Of a DNA stretch of 11,038 bases, positions 1 through 7,558 are shown piece by piece. The DNA comes from an uncultured Flavobacteriales bacterium (GTDB lineage: Bacteria > Bacteroidota > Bacteroidia > Flavobacteriales > Crocinitomicaceae): assembly GCA_946886545.1 (NCBI GenBank), contig CAMPIU010000057.1, forward strand, positions 1-11,038. Direction: 5' to 3'. The notes under the pieces are model-generated. The model made no database searches, had not been told where the DNA came from, and was given only the letters and a program-made list of their open reading frames with translations. Positions within the stretch are counted from its first letter, which is position 1. Each line of letters begins with the position of its first letter. The translations under genes and the position numbers were made by a program.

Positions 1-95
1 TAAATGAAGCATAGATATAGCGACGTTTGTATATGTTTTTAACAATCGAGTAGTGTATTTAACTACCATTCTAAATTTGTTGCTTAAATCACTTC

Positions 96-140
96 ATTCG
101 TAATTCGTATCCCGATAGCTATCAGGACGTAATTCGTAAT
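96..140. repeat. Composite intergenic repeat: ATTCGTA heptamers around a GATAGCTATC palindrome
   Basis: Two ATTCGTA heptamers (96-102, 103-109) run into the imperfect palindrome CCCGATAGCTATCAGG (111-126), followed by CGTA plus another ATTCGTA (132-138). As a result the 11-mer CGTAATTCGTA occurs directly on both sides of the palindrome (99-109 and 128-138). A 17-mer covering the palindrome (109-125) recurs identically at 9108-9124, and the 11-mer TAATTCGTAAT (130-140) recurs inverted at 8969-8979. Read on the minus strand the palindrome can fold as a short hairpin with one U-G pair and an AGCU loop. This looks like a dispersed intergenic element; its role is unknown. Confidence 0.7.
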
Positions 141-191
141 AAGCACTATCTGAACTATAAGGATTTATCCGGAACGAAAGTTTTTATTTCT

Positions 192-199
192 TAACTTTG
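192..199 (+). promoter_or_regulatory. -7 promoter element of the desaturase gene
   Basis: TAACTTTG matches the Bacteroidota -7 consensus TAnnTTTG. It lies about 27 bases before the ATG at 227, which allows a short leader of roughly 20 bases. No TTG or TTTG is present at the expected -33 distance, so the call rests on the -7 box and its position alone. Confidence 0.5.
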
Positions 200-226
200 T
201 AATGTATTAAATCATAATGCTTGAAA

Positions 227-1324
227 ATGAAAAAGGTTCAATTTTCTAAGCCTCAAGGCGAATTCTTCTCTACACTGAGAAAATCAGTTCAGAATTATTT
301 TGACGAAAATCAACTTCAAACTTCGGGAGATTGGAAGTTATATCTGAAGGCAGCTATTATTATTACAACCTATATTGCAATTTATTTGACGATCATGCTG
401 CTTCCGATCCCCGGTTATGTCGCATTGCTTTTATCTGCATCATTGGGATTTGTTCAGGCACTGGTTGGATTTAATATTATGCACGACGCTTGCCACGAGG
501 CTTTCTCTTCCAATAAAAACGTCAATTATTTTTTTGGCTTATCCATGAATGCACTCGGAAGTGATGCCTTTATGTGGAGACAAAAGCACAACCTGGTTCA
601 TCATACCTATACGAATATTGATGGAATTGATGATGATATTTCGAAGACTCCCTTTCTTCGAATGAGTGACACGCAACCCCGTTACAAAGCACACCGTTTT
701 CAGCATATCTATTTACCTCTCTTATATGGTATTTCTACTATTTACTGGGTTTTGGTAAAGGACTTCGAAGATTACATCATGGGTTCCCGTTTTAATGTGG
801 AAGTAGGCAGAATGAAACCAATAGATCATGTGATGTTCTGGACAACCCGTCTAATATACTTCGGATTGTATTTGGTACTTCCGTCCTTTGTTTGGGGAAT
901 TGGCTGGACTATTCTCGGTTTCACCCTGATGCACATGATGCTTGGTCTTACGATGTCTTTCGTATTCCAATTGGCACACGTTGTTGAAAACGTAGAATTT
1001 GAACACGCTGAAGACGAATCTTTGATGGTTGAAAACGAATGGGCAGTTCACCAATTGGCTACTACGAGTGATTTTGCTGTTGATAATAAGGTGGTGAGTT
1101 GGTTAGTCGGCGGATTGAATTTCCAGGTAGAACATCATTTGTTTCCCCGGATCTCACATGTACATTATCCGGAAATTCAGAAGATCGTAGCGAAAACATG
1201 TGCCGAATTTGATGTGACTTATTATTCCTACGATAGCACAGGAAAAGCTTTGGCTTCGCATTTCAGACACATGAAGCGTTTGGGGAAAAAGGATTCTCAG
1301 TCTCAGCTGCAAGAAGGAAAATAA
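227..1324 (+). CDS. Membrane fatty-acid desaturase (DesA / front-end type)
   Basis: An integral-membrane di-iron desaturase that introduces a double bond into acyl chains using O2 and an electron donor. All three histidine boxes of the family are present (numbered from the ATG at 227): HDACH at residues 86-90, HNLVHH at 121-126 and QVEHH at 300-304. A glutamine opening the third box is typical of front-end (delta-5/delta-6-like) desaturases, but there is no fused N-terminal cytochrome b5 domain, so electrons must come from a separate partner. Hydrophobic stretches at about 42-58 and 64-84 precede box 1, and others lie around 208-250. The length of 365 residues is normal for bacterial members. 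An in-frame TTG at 221 would add two residues; I prefer the ATG because it gives an ordinary MKKVQF start and fits the nearby -7 box. The gene is monocistronic and convergent with the next one. Substrate and regiospecificity cannot be read from the sequence. Confidence 0.92.
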   Translation: MKKVQFSKPQGEFFSTLRKSVQNYFDENQLQTSGDWKLYLKAAIIITTYIAIYLTIMLLPIPGYVALLLSASLGFVQALVGFNIMHDACHEAFSSNKNVNYFFGLSMNALGSDAFMWRQKHNLVHHTYTNIDGIDDDISKTPFLRMSDTQPRYKAHRFQHIYLPLLYGISTIYWVLVKDFEDYIMGSRFNVEVGRMKPIDHVMFWTTRLIYFGLYLVLPSFVWGIGWTILGFTLMHMMLGLTMSFVFQLAHVVENVEFEHAEDESLMVENEWAVHQLATTSDFAVDNKVVSWLVGGLNFQVEHHLFPRISHVHYPEIQKIVAKTCAEFDVTYYSYDSTGKALASHFRHMKRLGKKDSQSQLQEGK

Positions 1325-1330
1325 GACTCC

Positions 1331-1357
1331 AAAAACTTGCCAGGTTTGGCTGGTAGG
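1331..1357 (-). terminator. Possible weak terminator after the ATPase gene
   Basis: In the 37-base gap between two convergent stops, CCAG (1340-1343, with flanks) pairs with CTGG (1350-1353) around a 6-base loop. Read on the minus strand the hairpin is followed by five T residues (complement of 1331-1335). The perfect stem is only 4 bp on that strand; on the plus strand it extends to 8 bp with wobble pairs but has no T tract. It is a weak candidate for stopping one or both transcripts. Confidence 0.3.
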
Positions 1358-1361
1358 GTAT

Positions 1362-2531
1362 TCAATCAAATACAGAAATCCAGGGAATTTGGAAATATTG
1401 TTTTCCAAACCACAACTCAAATGCAGGATCCAGGAATTCATAAATTCCAGATTCTTCTTTGATGATCATGTCCCGTCCTTCAAGAATCGCACGATTTTTG
1501 GACACGTTTCTCGGGGTTCCCAATGCATAAGTACGCATCACTCCTGCAGCCGTCAATTGTTTTTCTTTTTGGTAGATCGCTTTCAGCAAATTCACCTGGG
1601 TGGAACTCATTCCTTCTATTTCCCGCTGGTACAAGGGCTGATTGGCAAAGATCAATTCTGTCAGCGCTGTTTGAATGATTTGTTTGTCGACTGCTTCCTT
1701 CCGGCTTTGATTCCAAACATAATGCGAAAGCTGCTGAACGTACCAGGAATGATTTTTCATCAGGCGAGGAATAATAGTTGCTATTTCTTTCGTGATCTGC
1801 TTGCCTGTTTTCTTAAAACTCGCCTGGATGAATTTCACCCATGCTTCTTCCGCGATCTTCGGTAACAACATCAAATCCCCAAAACGGTAAAAGGGTTTGG
1901 ACGGATTATTGAAAATGGCTTCCAGCATGTGTCTTTTACTTCCGAACAAACAATAGGAAACCAATTTTTGCCGCTGCCAGATAGCCCGCATTTTCTTTTC
2001 CAGCGGTTCATATTCTACCAGGCTTGTCAGATTCTGAAATTCGTCTAAACAAATCACCAAACGAATTCCCTTTTCCCGGGCAATGCGTTCAGGAAGATTC
2101 AGAATCTCATCTGCGAATTCACGTACTTTCTCGTGTTCGTATTTAATGGTAAAATCCAGGTGCGGATTAACCCCGACATGAACTGTCGGTACTAAATTAG
2201 AAAGAAAGCTTTTGGTATCATGAAGCCAATCCTCCCATTTGGTGGAAGTTGCTTTAATGACTTCTCTGGTAAAGATTTCGAAAAACTCCACCTCGTTGTT
2301 TACGGTGAATAAATCGAGTAATACGGTCTTGCATTTCTTGTCGGATTTATTGATGTCAATTAAAACGCGCTCAACAAGTGAAGATTTTCCCCAACGCCGG
2401 GGAGAAATTAAAATGGTATTGATTCCGCCCAGAAGGTTCTGCTTCAGTCGATGTGCTTCGTTTTCCCTATTGGTATAGGCTTCAATACTTACTGTGTTCC
2501 CAAAGATAAATGGGGAATAGATTTCTTGCAT
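1362..2531 (-). CDS. AAA-type ATPase of the archaeal ATPase (ATPase_2) family
   Basis: A 389-residue P-loop ATPase, probably a signalling or regulatory NTPase rather than a metabolic enzyme. After a family-typical N-terminus with NRE (residues 21-23) comes the Walker A variant SPRRWGKSS (43-51), where arginines replace the usual glycines exactly as in the ATPase_2/COG1672 group. Walker B with the catalytic glutamate is LVICLDE (158-164), followed by FQN; a sensor-like GSKRH lies at 197-201. The C-terminal third resembles a winged helix, with TPRNVSKNRAILEGRD and then YEFLDPAFELWF, the usual ending of this family. No PD-(D/E)XK nuclease domain, often found at the C-terminus of relatives, is visible. 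The gene stands alone, convergent with the desaturase and downstream of the parC terminator, so its partner is unknown. The ATG at 2531 lies about 50 bases behind a good promoter. The family assignment is firm; the biological role is not known. Confidence 0.88.
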   Translation of the reverse strand: MQEIYSPFIFGNTVSIEAYTNRENEAHRLKQNLLGGINTILISPRRWGKSSLVERVLIDINKSDKKCKTVLLDLFTVNNEVEFFEIFTREVIKATSTKWEDWLHDTKSFLSNLVPTVHVGVNPHLDFTIKYEHEKVREFADEILNLPERIAREKGIRLVICLDEFQNLTSLVEYEPLEKKMRAIWQRQKLVSYCLFGSKRHMLEAIFNNPSKPFYRFGDLMLLPKIAEEAWVKFIQASFKKTGKQITKEIATIIPRLMKNHSWYVQQLSHYVWNQSRKEAVDKQIIQTALTELIFANQPLYQREIEGMSSTQVNLLKAIYQKEKQLTAAGVMRTYALGTPRNVSKNRAILEGRDMIIKEESGIYEFLDPAFELWFGKQYFQIPWISVFD

Positions 2532-2548
2532 AGTGATTAGATTTTAAT

Positions 2549-2556
2549 CAAATATA
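2549..2556 (-). promoter_or_regulatory. Alternative -7 element close to the ATPase start
   Basis: On the minus strand TATATTTG matches TAnnTTTG and would give a leader of about 10 bases. A -33 TTTG at proper spacing is lacking (the nearest TTTG leaves 24 bases, the nearest TTG 15), so it is the weaker of two candidates for this gene. Confidence 0.3.
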
Positions 2557-2586
2557 CGACTTATTTTTAAGCAATCCTAACAAACC

Positions 2587-2618
2587 CAAAGGTACAACAT
2601 TCTAACATTAATACCAAA
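2587..2618 (-). promoter_or_regulatory. Probable main promoter of the ATPase gene
   Basis: On the minus strand TTTG (2618-2615), 20 bases, then TACCTTTG (2594-2587) matches the Bacteroidota TTTG-N19/21-TAnnTTTG consensus in both boxes. Transcription would start near 2580, about 50 bases before the ATG at 2531. The -33 TTTG is part of the first tandem dyad repeat (2611-2625), so a protein bound to that repeat would compete with RNA polymerase. Confidence 0.55.
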
Positions 2619-2655
2619 GAGTATAATACCAAAGAGTATAATACTTAAAGGTATA
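2611..2655. repeat. Three tandem 15-bp dyad repeats, operator-like
   Basis: ATACCAAAGAGTATA occurs at 2611-2625 and again at 2626-2640 without any gap, followed by ATACTTAAAGGTATA at 2641-2655. Each unit has dyad symmetry, ATAC-N6-GTAT. A degraded further copy (AAACCCAAAGGTACA, 2582-2596; 11 of 15 bases match the third unit) lies one near-period away and contains the -7 box of the proposed promoter. The array lies 80-124 bases upstream of the ATPase start and downstream of the parC terminator, so it most likely serves the ATPase gene. Confidence 0.75.
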
Positions 2656-2713
2656 ACTTCGACTACTCGCCGCTACTTTTCAGTGTTACCAAGGTGACCG
2701 AAGCCACAAAACA

Positions 2714-2745
2714 AAAAGTCCTTCCGCAATAACGAAAGGACTTTT
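2714..2745 (-). terminator. Intrinsic terminator of the parE-parC operon
   Basis: AAAAGTCCTT (2714-2723) pairs perfectly with AAGGACTTTT (2736-2745): a 10-bp stem with a 12-base loop, starting 9 bases after the parC stop codon at 2754. On the minus strand it is followed by TTTTTGTTTTG, and on the plus strand by TTTTCTGTT, so it could work in both directions. Confidence 0.85.
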
Positions 2746-2753
2746 CTGTTCAA

Positions 2754-5489
2754 TTAAAACAAAGTCGGTTGATCATCCGGGTCATCCGGCCCTTTGGTCA
2801 AATCCCATTCAATTGTAGGATTATCTTCTCCGTCATCAGAATCTTCTATATCCTGATCACTATCGGAATCCTCCGGATTATCTATTTCCAATTCCAGTGG
2901 CTCTTCATCCGGCCAAGGTTCGGAACCTTCAATTTCATGTGTCAAAACAACTTCTTTGACTTTCAATTTAGTCAATTGATTCCCCTGAGCTTTCATTCCT
3001 TTCACATCAATAAAATCCGCCAATGCGACTTCATTATCAGGAAGGTTTTTGGTTTCTTTCAACAGTTTGTTGTACACGATCCGAACAACCGGATTAAATG
3101 CCGTAGAAACACAATCCAAATAAGAACCTTCCGTTTCAGAAATATATGACACCCGCTTATCTGAGGTGATCTCACATGTAAAGCGTTTTACATAATGCAT
3201 CTCTTTTTCTCCATCGTAATATACTGCTGAAATCGGCCTGTCCGGAACCCACTTCTCAATATGGATCATGTCTTCATCGAAGTGGTTTGCCAAATCAAAG
3301 GTAGAAAGTCGGTAATCTCCGTTTTTATACAAGGTCAAAATGCGGTCTTCTCCTTTGAAAGAACCCAGGAATTTCCCTCTTCCTTCGTCATTCAAACGTC
3401 CTACAACCGTATCGTACCAAATTTTACGGGCTGCGAGTGTGGAACCGCCGACTTCTTTCTGCGTAATCTTTTGAACGATCTCTTTTGTAACCCGATTTCC
3501 CGCAGACTGACGGCCTTTGATTAACAGATCGCCCAAATCAATATCGAAGCGTAAACGTTTCAAATGCGGTCTCGGACGAAGCATTACGGTAACAACCTCG
3601 CGCTCTCCATTCGGATGCACGGAAAAATACAACAGTTTGGAACCTTTGATACCACGAGTCAGATCGTATTCCGTATCACGTGTCACTGAATTTACAAAGA
3701 AGCGTTTCATCATGGTTGCACCACCGGCACCATCCTGGTACATTACGTGGTAGATTGTACGCTTATCACCTTTTTTCCAAACGTCGGCATGCACAATCCC
3801 TTTACCAACGAATTTCTTTTCAGAAACTTTGGTAACAATGAATTTTCCGGTGTCGAAGAAAACAATGATATCATCTATCTCCGAACAATCATTTACTGCT
3901 TCGGTCTTTTTCAAGCCCCAGCCAATGAATCCTTCTTCAATATCTACATACAACTTGCGATTTGCAATAATTACCTTTGAAGCAGCGATATTGTCAAAGA
4001 CTTTCATTTCCGTTCTGCGCTCTTTTCCTGCACCGAAACGTTTTTTCAGATCTCTGTAATACTCAATTGCATATTCTACCAAATTTTCCAGGTTCTTCTT
4101 AACCTCTTCCATTTCAGCTTCCAGCTTCGCAATAAAATCATCCGCTTTATCCGAATCGAAGCGGGTAATACGAATCATTGGAATTTGCGTCAAGCGCTGC
4201 AAATCTTCATCTACGATCTCACGAATAAACTGCTTTTTAAACTTCTCAAAGCGTTTATACATGTATTTATATAAGCCATCCCTATCGGAATACAGCTTAA
4301 AGTCGATATACATTTCTTCCCGGATGAAGATTTTCTCCAAAGTTGAGAAATGCCACTGTGCTTCCAGTTCTGCCAAACGGATTTCAAGCTCCCTGCGAAG
4401 CAAAGTAAGCGTATTGTCCGTATTGACCTTCAGGATTTCAGAAACTCCCATGAATCGAGGTGTATCACCATCAATTACCGAAGCATTCGGTGAGATTGAA
4501 ACCTCACAATCCGTAAATGCATAGAGTGCATCAATCGTTTTATCAGGAGAAACACCCGGAGCCAAATGAATCACAATTTCTGCCTCTGCTGCGGTATTAT
4601 CTTCAATCTTTTTAACCTTGATCTTCCCTTTATCATTCGCTTTAATGACGCTCTCAATCAGGGAAGTTGTCGTACAACCAAAAGGAATCTCATTGATCAT
4701 TAAGGTTTTATTATCCACCTTCTTGATCTTTGCTCTAACACGAACTTTTCCACCTCTTAAACCATCGTTATAGTTGGTGAAATCTGCCATTCCCCCGTTT
4801 AGGAAATCAGGGAAAATTTCAATCTTCTTTCCTTTTAAATGGTTGATCGACTGATCGATCAGTTCAATGAAGTTGTGAGGCAGGATCTTACAAGCCATTC
4901 CCACGGCAATCCCTTCAGCACCCTGAGCAAGCAGGATGGGGAATTTTACAGGTAAATTGTCCGGCTCTTTATTTCGTCCGTCGTAACTTAACAGCCAATT
5001 CGTAGTCTTCGGGTTGAAAACCACATGACTTGCAAACTTGGAAAGTCGTGCTTCGATATAACGTGGCGCAGCAGCACCGTCACCGGTTAATGTATTTCCC
5101 CAGTTTCCCTGACAGTCGATCAATAGTTCTTTTTGTCCCAATTGAACCAAAGCATCACCGATCGAGGCATCACCATGCGGGTGATATTTCATCGTATTCC
5201 CGATCACGTTCGCTACTTTGTTGTAACGTCCGTCATCCAATTCCTTCATGGAATGCAGAATTCTTCGTTGAACCGGCTTGAAGCCATCATGCAATGATGG
5301 AACAGCGCGTTCCAAAATTACATACGATGCATAATCCAAAAACCAATTCTCATACAATCCGCTAAGCGGAATAATAGTTTCATCTACGTGTTTATGGTCA
5401 TCTGGCATGAAAGAAGAACCTTCTTCACCTCCATCATTTCCCAAGTCATCATTTTCCGGATCTACCGGCCCGATTTCGTCTTCACTCAT
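2754..5489 (-). CDS. parC: DNA topoisomerase IV subunit A
   Basis: The DNA-cleaving subunit of type IIA topoisomerase IV, which unlinks replicated chromosomes together with ParE. Family landmarks are the QRRI motif (residues 74-77), YHPHGD (102-107), and the catalytic Arg143-Tyr144 in APRYIE, which forms the covalent bond to DNA. The catalytic Tyr sits about 22 residues later than in E. coli ParC because of an acidic N-terminal extension. At 911 residues the protein is longer than E. coli ParC. I call it ParC rather than GyrA because it directly follows parE and has no GyrA box (QRRGGKG-like). Two related loops are present instead, KGRQSAGNRVTK (658-669) and KGMKAQGNQLTK (830-841). A strongly acidic tail (about 854-911) ends the protein. 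The position equivalent to E. coli GyrA Ser83 is Ala108, and the Asp87 position is Asp112. The ATG lies one base after the parE stop, suggesting translational coupling. Confidence 0.93.
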   Translation of the reverse strand: MSEDEIGPVDPENDDLGNDGGEEGSSFMPDDHKHVDETIIPLSGLYENWFLDYASYVILERAVPSLHDGFKPVQRRILHSMKELDDGRYNKVANVIGNTMKYHPHGDASIGDALVQLGQKELLIDCQGNWGNTLTGDGAAAPRYIEARLSKFASHVVFNPKTTNWLLSYDGRNKEPDNLPVKFPILLAQGAEGIAVGMACKILPHNFIELIDQSINHLKGKKIEIFPDFLNGGMADFTNYNDGLRGGKVRVRAKIKKVDNKTLMINEIPFGCTTTSLIESVIKANDKGKIKVKKIEDNTAAEAEIVIHLAPGVSPDKTIDALYAFTDCEVSISPNASVIDGDTPRFMGVSEILKVNTDNTLTLLRRELEIRLAELEAQWHFSTLEKIFIREEMYIDFKLYSDRDGLYKYMYKRFEKFKKQFIREIVDEDLQRLTQIPMIRITRFDSDKADDFIAKLEAEMEEVKKNLENLVEYAIEYYRDLKKRFGAGKERRTEMKVFDNIAASKVIIANRKLYVDIEEGFIGWGLKKTEAVNDCSEIDDIIVFFDTGKFIVTKVSEKKFVGKGIVHADVWKKGDKRTIYHVMYQDGAGGATMMKRFFVNSVTRDTEYDLTRGIKGSKLLYFSVHPNGEREVVTVMLRPRPHLKRLRFDIDLGDLLIKGRQSAGNRVTKEIVQKITQKEVGGSTLAARKIWYDTVVGRLNDEGRGKFLGSFKGEDRILTLYKNGDYRLSTFDLANHFDEDMIHIEKWVPDRPISAVYYDGEKEMHYVKRFTCEITSDKRVSYISETEGSYLDCVSTAFNPVVRIVYNKLLKETKNLPDNEVALADFIDVKGMKAQGNQLTKLKVKEVVLTHEIEGSEPWPDEEPLELEIDNPEDSDSDQDIEDSDDGEDNPTIEWDLTKGPDDPDDQPTLF

Positions 5490-5490
5490 T

Positions 5491-7395
5491 TTAAGAAGCT
5501 TTTTCTATTGATTCGGTATTGTCTTCATCAGTTTGGGTATCTTCCAAAGCAACATGCTTATCTTCATCTTTCTCCACACGCAGATTCTCTATAATGAAAT
5601 CCTGTCGTTCCGGAGTGTTTTTCCCCATGAAATAGGATAAAATAGAATCAATGGAAGCATCTTTTGTAAGAAGAACAGGCTCTAAACGGATATCGTCTCC
5701 GATAAAATGCTTGAACTCATCAGGCGAAATCTCCCCTAACCCTTTAAATCGTGTGATCTCAGGGTTTTTCCCTAATTCAGAGATTGCTGCCCTGCGTTCA
5801 TCTTCGGAATAACAGTAAATGGTTTTCTTCTTGTTTCGAACCCTGAAAAGAGGTGTCTGCAAAACATACACGTGATTCCGTTTTACCAGGTCAGGAAAAA
5901 ACTGCAGGAAGAATGTCAGTAACAACAAACGGATATGCATTCCATCAACGTCGGCATCGGTTGCGATCACAATGTTATTGTAACGCAGATTATCCATATC
6001 TTCTTCGATATCCAAAGCCGCCTGTATCAGGTTGAACTCTTCGTTTTCATAAACCACTTTTTTGGTCAGTCCATAACAATTCAATGGCTTACCACGCAAC
6101 GAGAATACTGCCTGTGTATTCACATCCCTTGATTTCGTGATCGATCCGCTTGCAGAATCTCCCTCGGTAATGAAAAGGGTCGTCATTTCACGCTTTTCGT
6201 CCTTCAGATCCGTTAAATGACTTCTGCAGTCGCGCAATTTTTTATTGTGTAAACTTGCTTTCTTCGCCCGGTCACGCGCCAGTTTCCTGATTCCCGACAA
6301 TTCCTTACGCTCGCGCTCCGATTGTTTGATCTTTTTTTCCAAAGTATCCGCAACATCCGGGTGACGATGCAGGTAATTGTCCAATTTATCTTTCAGGAAA
6401 TCATTGATGAAGGCACGCATGGATTTACCGTCCGGCTCGATCTCCTGGGAACCTAATTTCGTTTTGGTCTGTGACTCAAATACCGGCTCGATCACTTTTA
6501 CCGCAATGGCAGCAACAATCGACTGACGGATATCCGAAGCATCATAATCTTTCTTGTAGAAGTCGCGGATCACTTTCGCAATTGACTCTCTGAACGCACT
6601 TTGATGAGTTCCGCCCTGCGTGGTATGCTGACCATTTACGAAGGAATAATAATCTTCACCATACGTTTTCCCATGAGTGAAAGCTACCTCAATATCATCT
6701 CCTTCGAGGTGAATGATCGGATACAAGGGATCTCCATCCATATTATCCTCCAGCAAATCCTTCAATCCGTCTTTCGACTGGTATTTTTCACCGTTGAAGT
6801 AAATAGCTAATCCGCGATTCAGGTAACAGTAATTCCAAAACATCTTAATTAAATAAGGCATTTTGAAAGCGAATTTTTTGAAGATCGATTCATCAGGAAT
6901 AAACTCAAAATAAGTTCCGTTCACCTCATCTGTTTTACTCAAAGGCAAGTCTTCCGTCAATTCTCCCCGTGAAAAAACAACCTGTTTCTTTTGTCCGTCT
7001 CTCACAGAGTAAACCATGAAATATTCACTCAACGCATTCACAGCCTTTGTTCCTACTCCATTTAGTCCGACAGACTTTTTAAATGCTTTTGAATCATATT
7101 TCCCTCCTGTATTGATCTGGGAGACACATTCAATTACTTTTCCCAGGGGAATTCCCCGTCCGTAATCACGAACAGAAACTTTCCCGTCCTTCACTTTGAT
7201 GTCGATCCGTTTTCCATTACCCATCACGAACTCGTCCACGGAATTATCGACAATCTCCTTCACTAAAATATAGATCCCATCATCTGCAGAAGCCCCATCA
7301 CCCAGCTTCCCGATATACATACCGGGTCTCAAGCGAATATGCTCCTTCCAATCCAGAGATCGTATATTGTCTTCAGTATATTGATTTTCAGCCAT
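5491..7395 (-). CDS. parE: DNA topoisomerase IV subunit B (ATPase subunit)
   Basis: The ATP-hydrolysing subunit of topoisomerase IV, partner of the following parC. GHKL ATPase landmarks appear in order: EIVDNSVDE (residues 47-55, catalytic Glu47 and Mg-binding Asn51), DYGRGIP (77-83), and [14 protein letters not shown] (110-123). The transducer domain carries the QTKTKLG loop (309-315), whose lysine contacts ATP. The TOPRIM domain has EGDSASGS (411-418) and DADVDG (480-485), the metal-binding acidic residues, followed by RFKGLGE (549-555). At 634 residues it lacks the large TOPRIM insertion of enterobacterial GyrB, in line with ParE. The last 30 or so residues are acidic and hydrophilic, like the tail of ParC. 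The ATG at 7395 lies about 24 bases downstream of a consensus -7 box. It is the first gene of the parE-parC operon. Confidence 0.94.
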   Translation of the reverse strand: MAENQYTEDNIRSLDWKEHIRLRPGMYIGKLGDGASADDGIYILVKEIVDNSVDEFVMGNGKRIDIKVKDGKVSVRDYGRGIPLGKVIECVSQINTGGKYDSKAFKKSVGLNGVGTKAVNALSEYFMVYSVRDGQKKQVVFSRGELTEDLPLSKTDEVNGTYFEFIPDESIFKKFAFKMPYLIKMFWNYCYLNRGLAIYFNGEKYQSKDGLKDLLEDNMDGDPLYPIIHLEGDDIEVAFTHGKTYGEDYYSFVNGQHTTQGGTHQSAFRESIAKVIRDFYKKDYDASDIRQSIVAAIAVKVIEPVFESQTKTKLGSQEIEPDGKSMRAFINDFLKDKLDNYLHRHPDVADTLEKKIKQSERERKELSGIRKLARDRAKKASLHNKKLRDCRSHLTDLKDEKREMTTLFITEGDSASGSITKSRDVNTQAVFSLRGKPLNCYGLTKKVVYENEEFNLIQAALDIEEDMDNLRYNNIVIATDADVDGMHIRLLLLTFFLQFFPDLVKRNHVYVLQTPLFRVRNKKKTIYCYSEDERRAAISELGKNPEITRFKGLGEISPDEFKHFIGDDIRLEPVLLTKDASIDSILSYFMGKNTPERQDFIIENLRVEKDEDKHVALEDTQTDEDNTESIEKAS

Positions 7396-7418
7396 AATAA
7401 CGGATTCTTTGCAAGTAT

Positions 7419-7448
7419 CAAAGATAGTATCAGAAAGCTTTGTTTAAA
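7419..7448 (-). promoter_or_regulatory. Promoter of the parE-parC operon
   Basis: On the minus strand TATCTTTG (7426-7419) matches TAnnTTTG exactly. TTTA (7448-7445) sits 18 bases upstream as an imperfect -33 box and is part of the palindrome GTTTAAAC (7442-7449). Transcription would start near 7412, giving a leader of about 16 bases before the parE ATG. Confidence 0.55.
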
Positions 7449-7511
7449 CGATGATTTATTACGAGTTATGAACGATGCAAGGTTAATTTCGCGGGAGAAA
7501 ATTATACCGCT

Positions 7512-7558
7512 TTTTGGGTATTGCCTGAAGTTGTTCCAAGGGATAATTTTACCCAAAA
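7512..7558. repeat. 9-bp inverted repeat framing a promoter
   Basis: TTTTGGGTA (7512-7520) is the exact reverse complement of TACCCAAAA (7550-7558), separated by 29 bases. The two arms enclose the proposed promoter of the following gene, and the right arm covers its expected transcription start. This could be a two-site operator, or chance in AT-rich DNA. Confidence 0.5.
7521..7551 (+). promoter_or_regulatory. Possible promoter of the small cysteine-protein gene
   Basis: TTG (7521-7523), 20 bases, then TAATTTTA (7544-7551) resembles TTG-N17/23-TAnnTTTG with one mismatch in the -7 box. It ends 15 bases before the ATG at 7567. The call is supported by position but is not a perfect match. Confidence 0.35.

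Noticed and set aside
50..66. Small hairpin GTAGT-N7-ACTAC near the left edge
   Set aside because: The stem is only 5 bp with no T tract, and no upstream gene is visible to judge it against.
1389..1865. 158-codon plus-strand open frame antisense to the ATPase gene
   Set aside because: It is a shadow of the real minus-strand gene: no family resemblance, no promoter, and Cys/Phe-rich composition typical of reversed coding sequence.
2685..2698. Imperfect palindrome GTTACC-AA-GGTGAC between the tandem repeats and the parC terminator
   Set aside because: It has one mismatch, a single copy, and no promoter at a suitable distance; too weak to call an operator.
4850..4863. 14-bp perfect palindrome ACTGATCGATCAGT inside parC
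   Set aside because: It is explained by the codons for Leu-Ile-Asp-Gln and flanks, lies deep in coding sequence, and has no second copy; chance is the simplest explanation.
7442..7475. Possible third, degraded ATTCGTA-type repeat (TATTACGAGTTAT) between parE and the small gene
   Set aside because: Two or more mismatches to the unit and no palindrome nearby; not distinguishable from chance.
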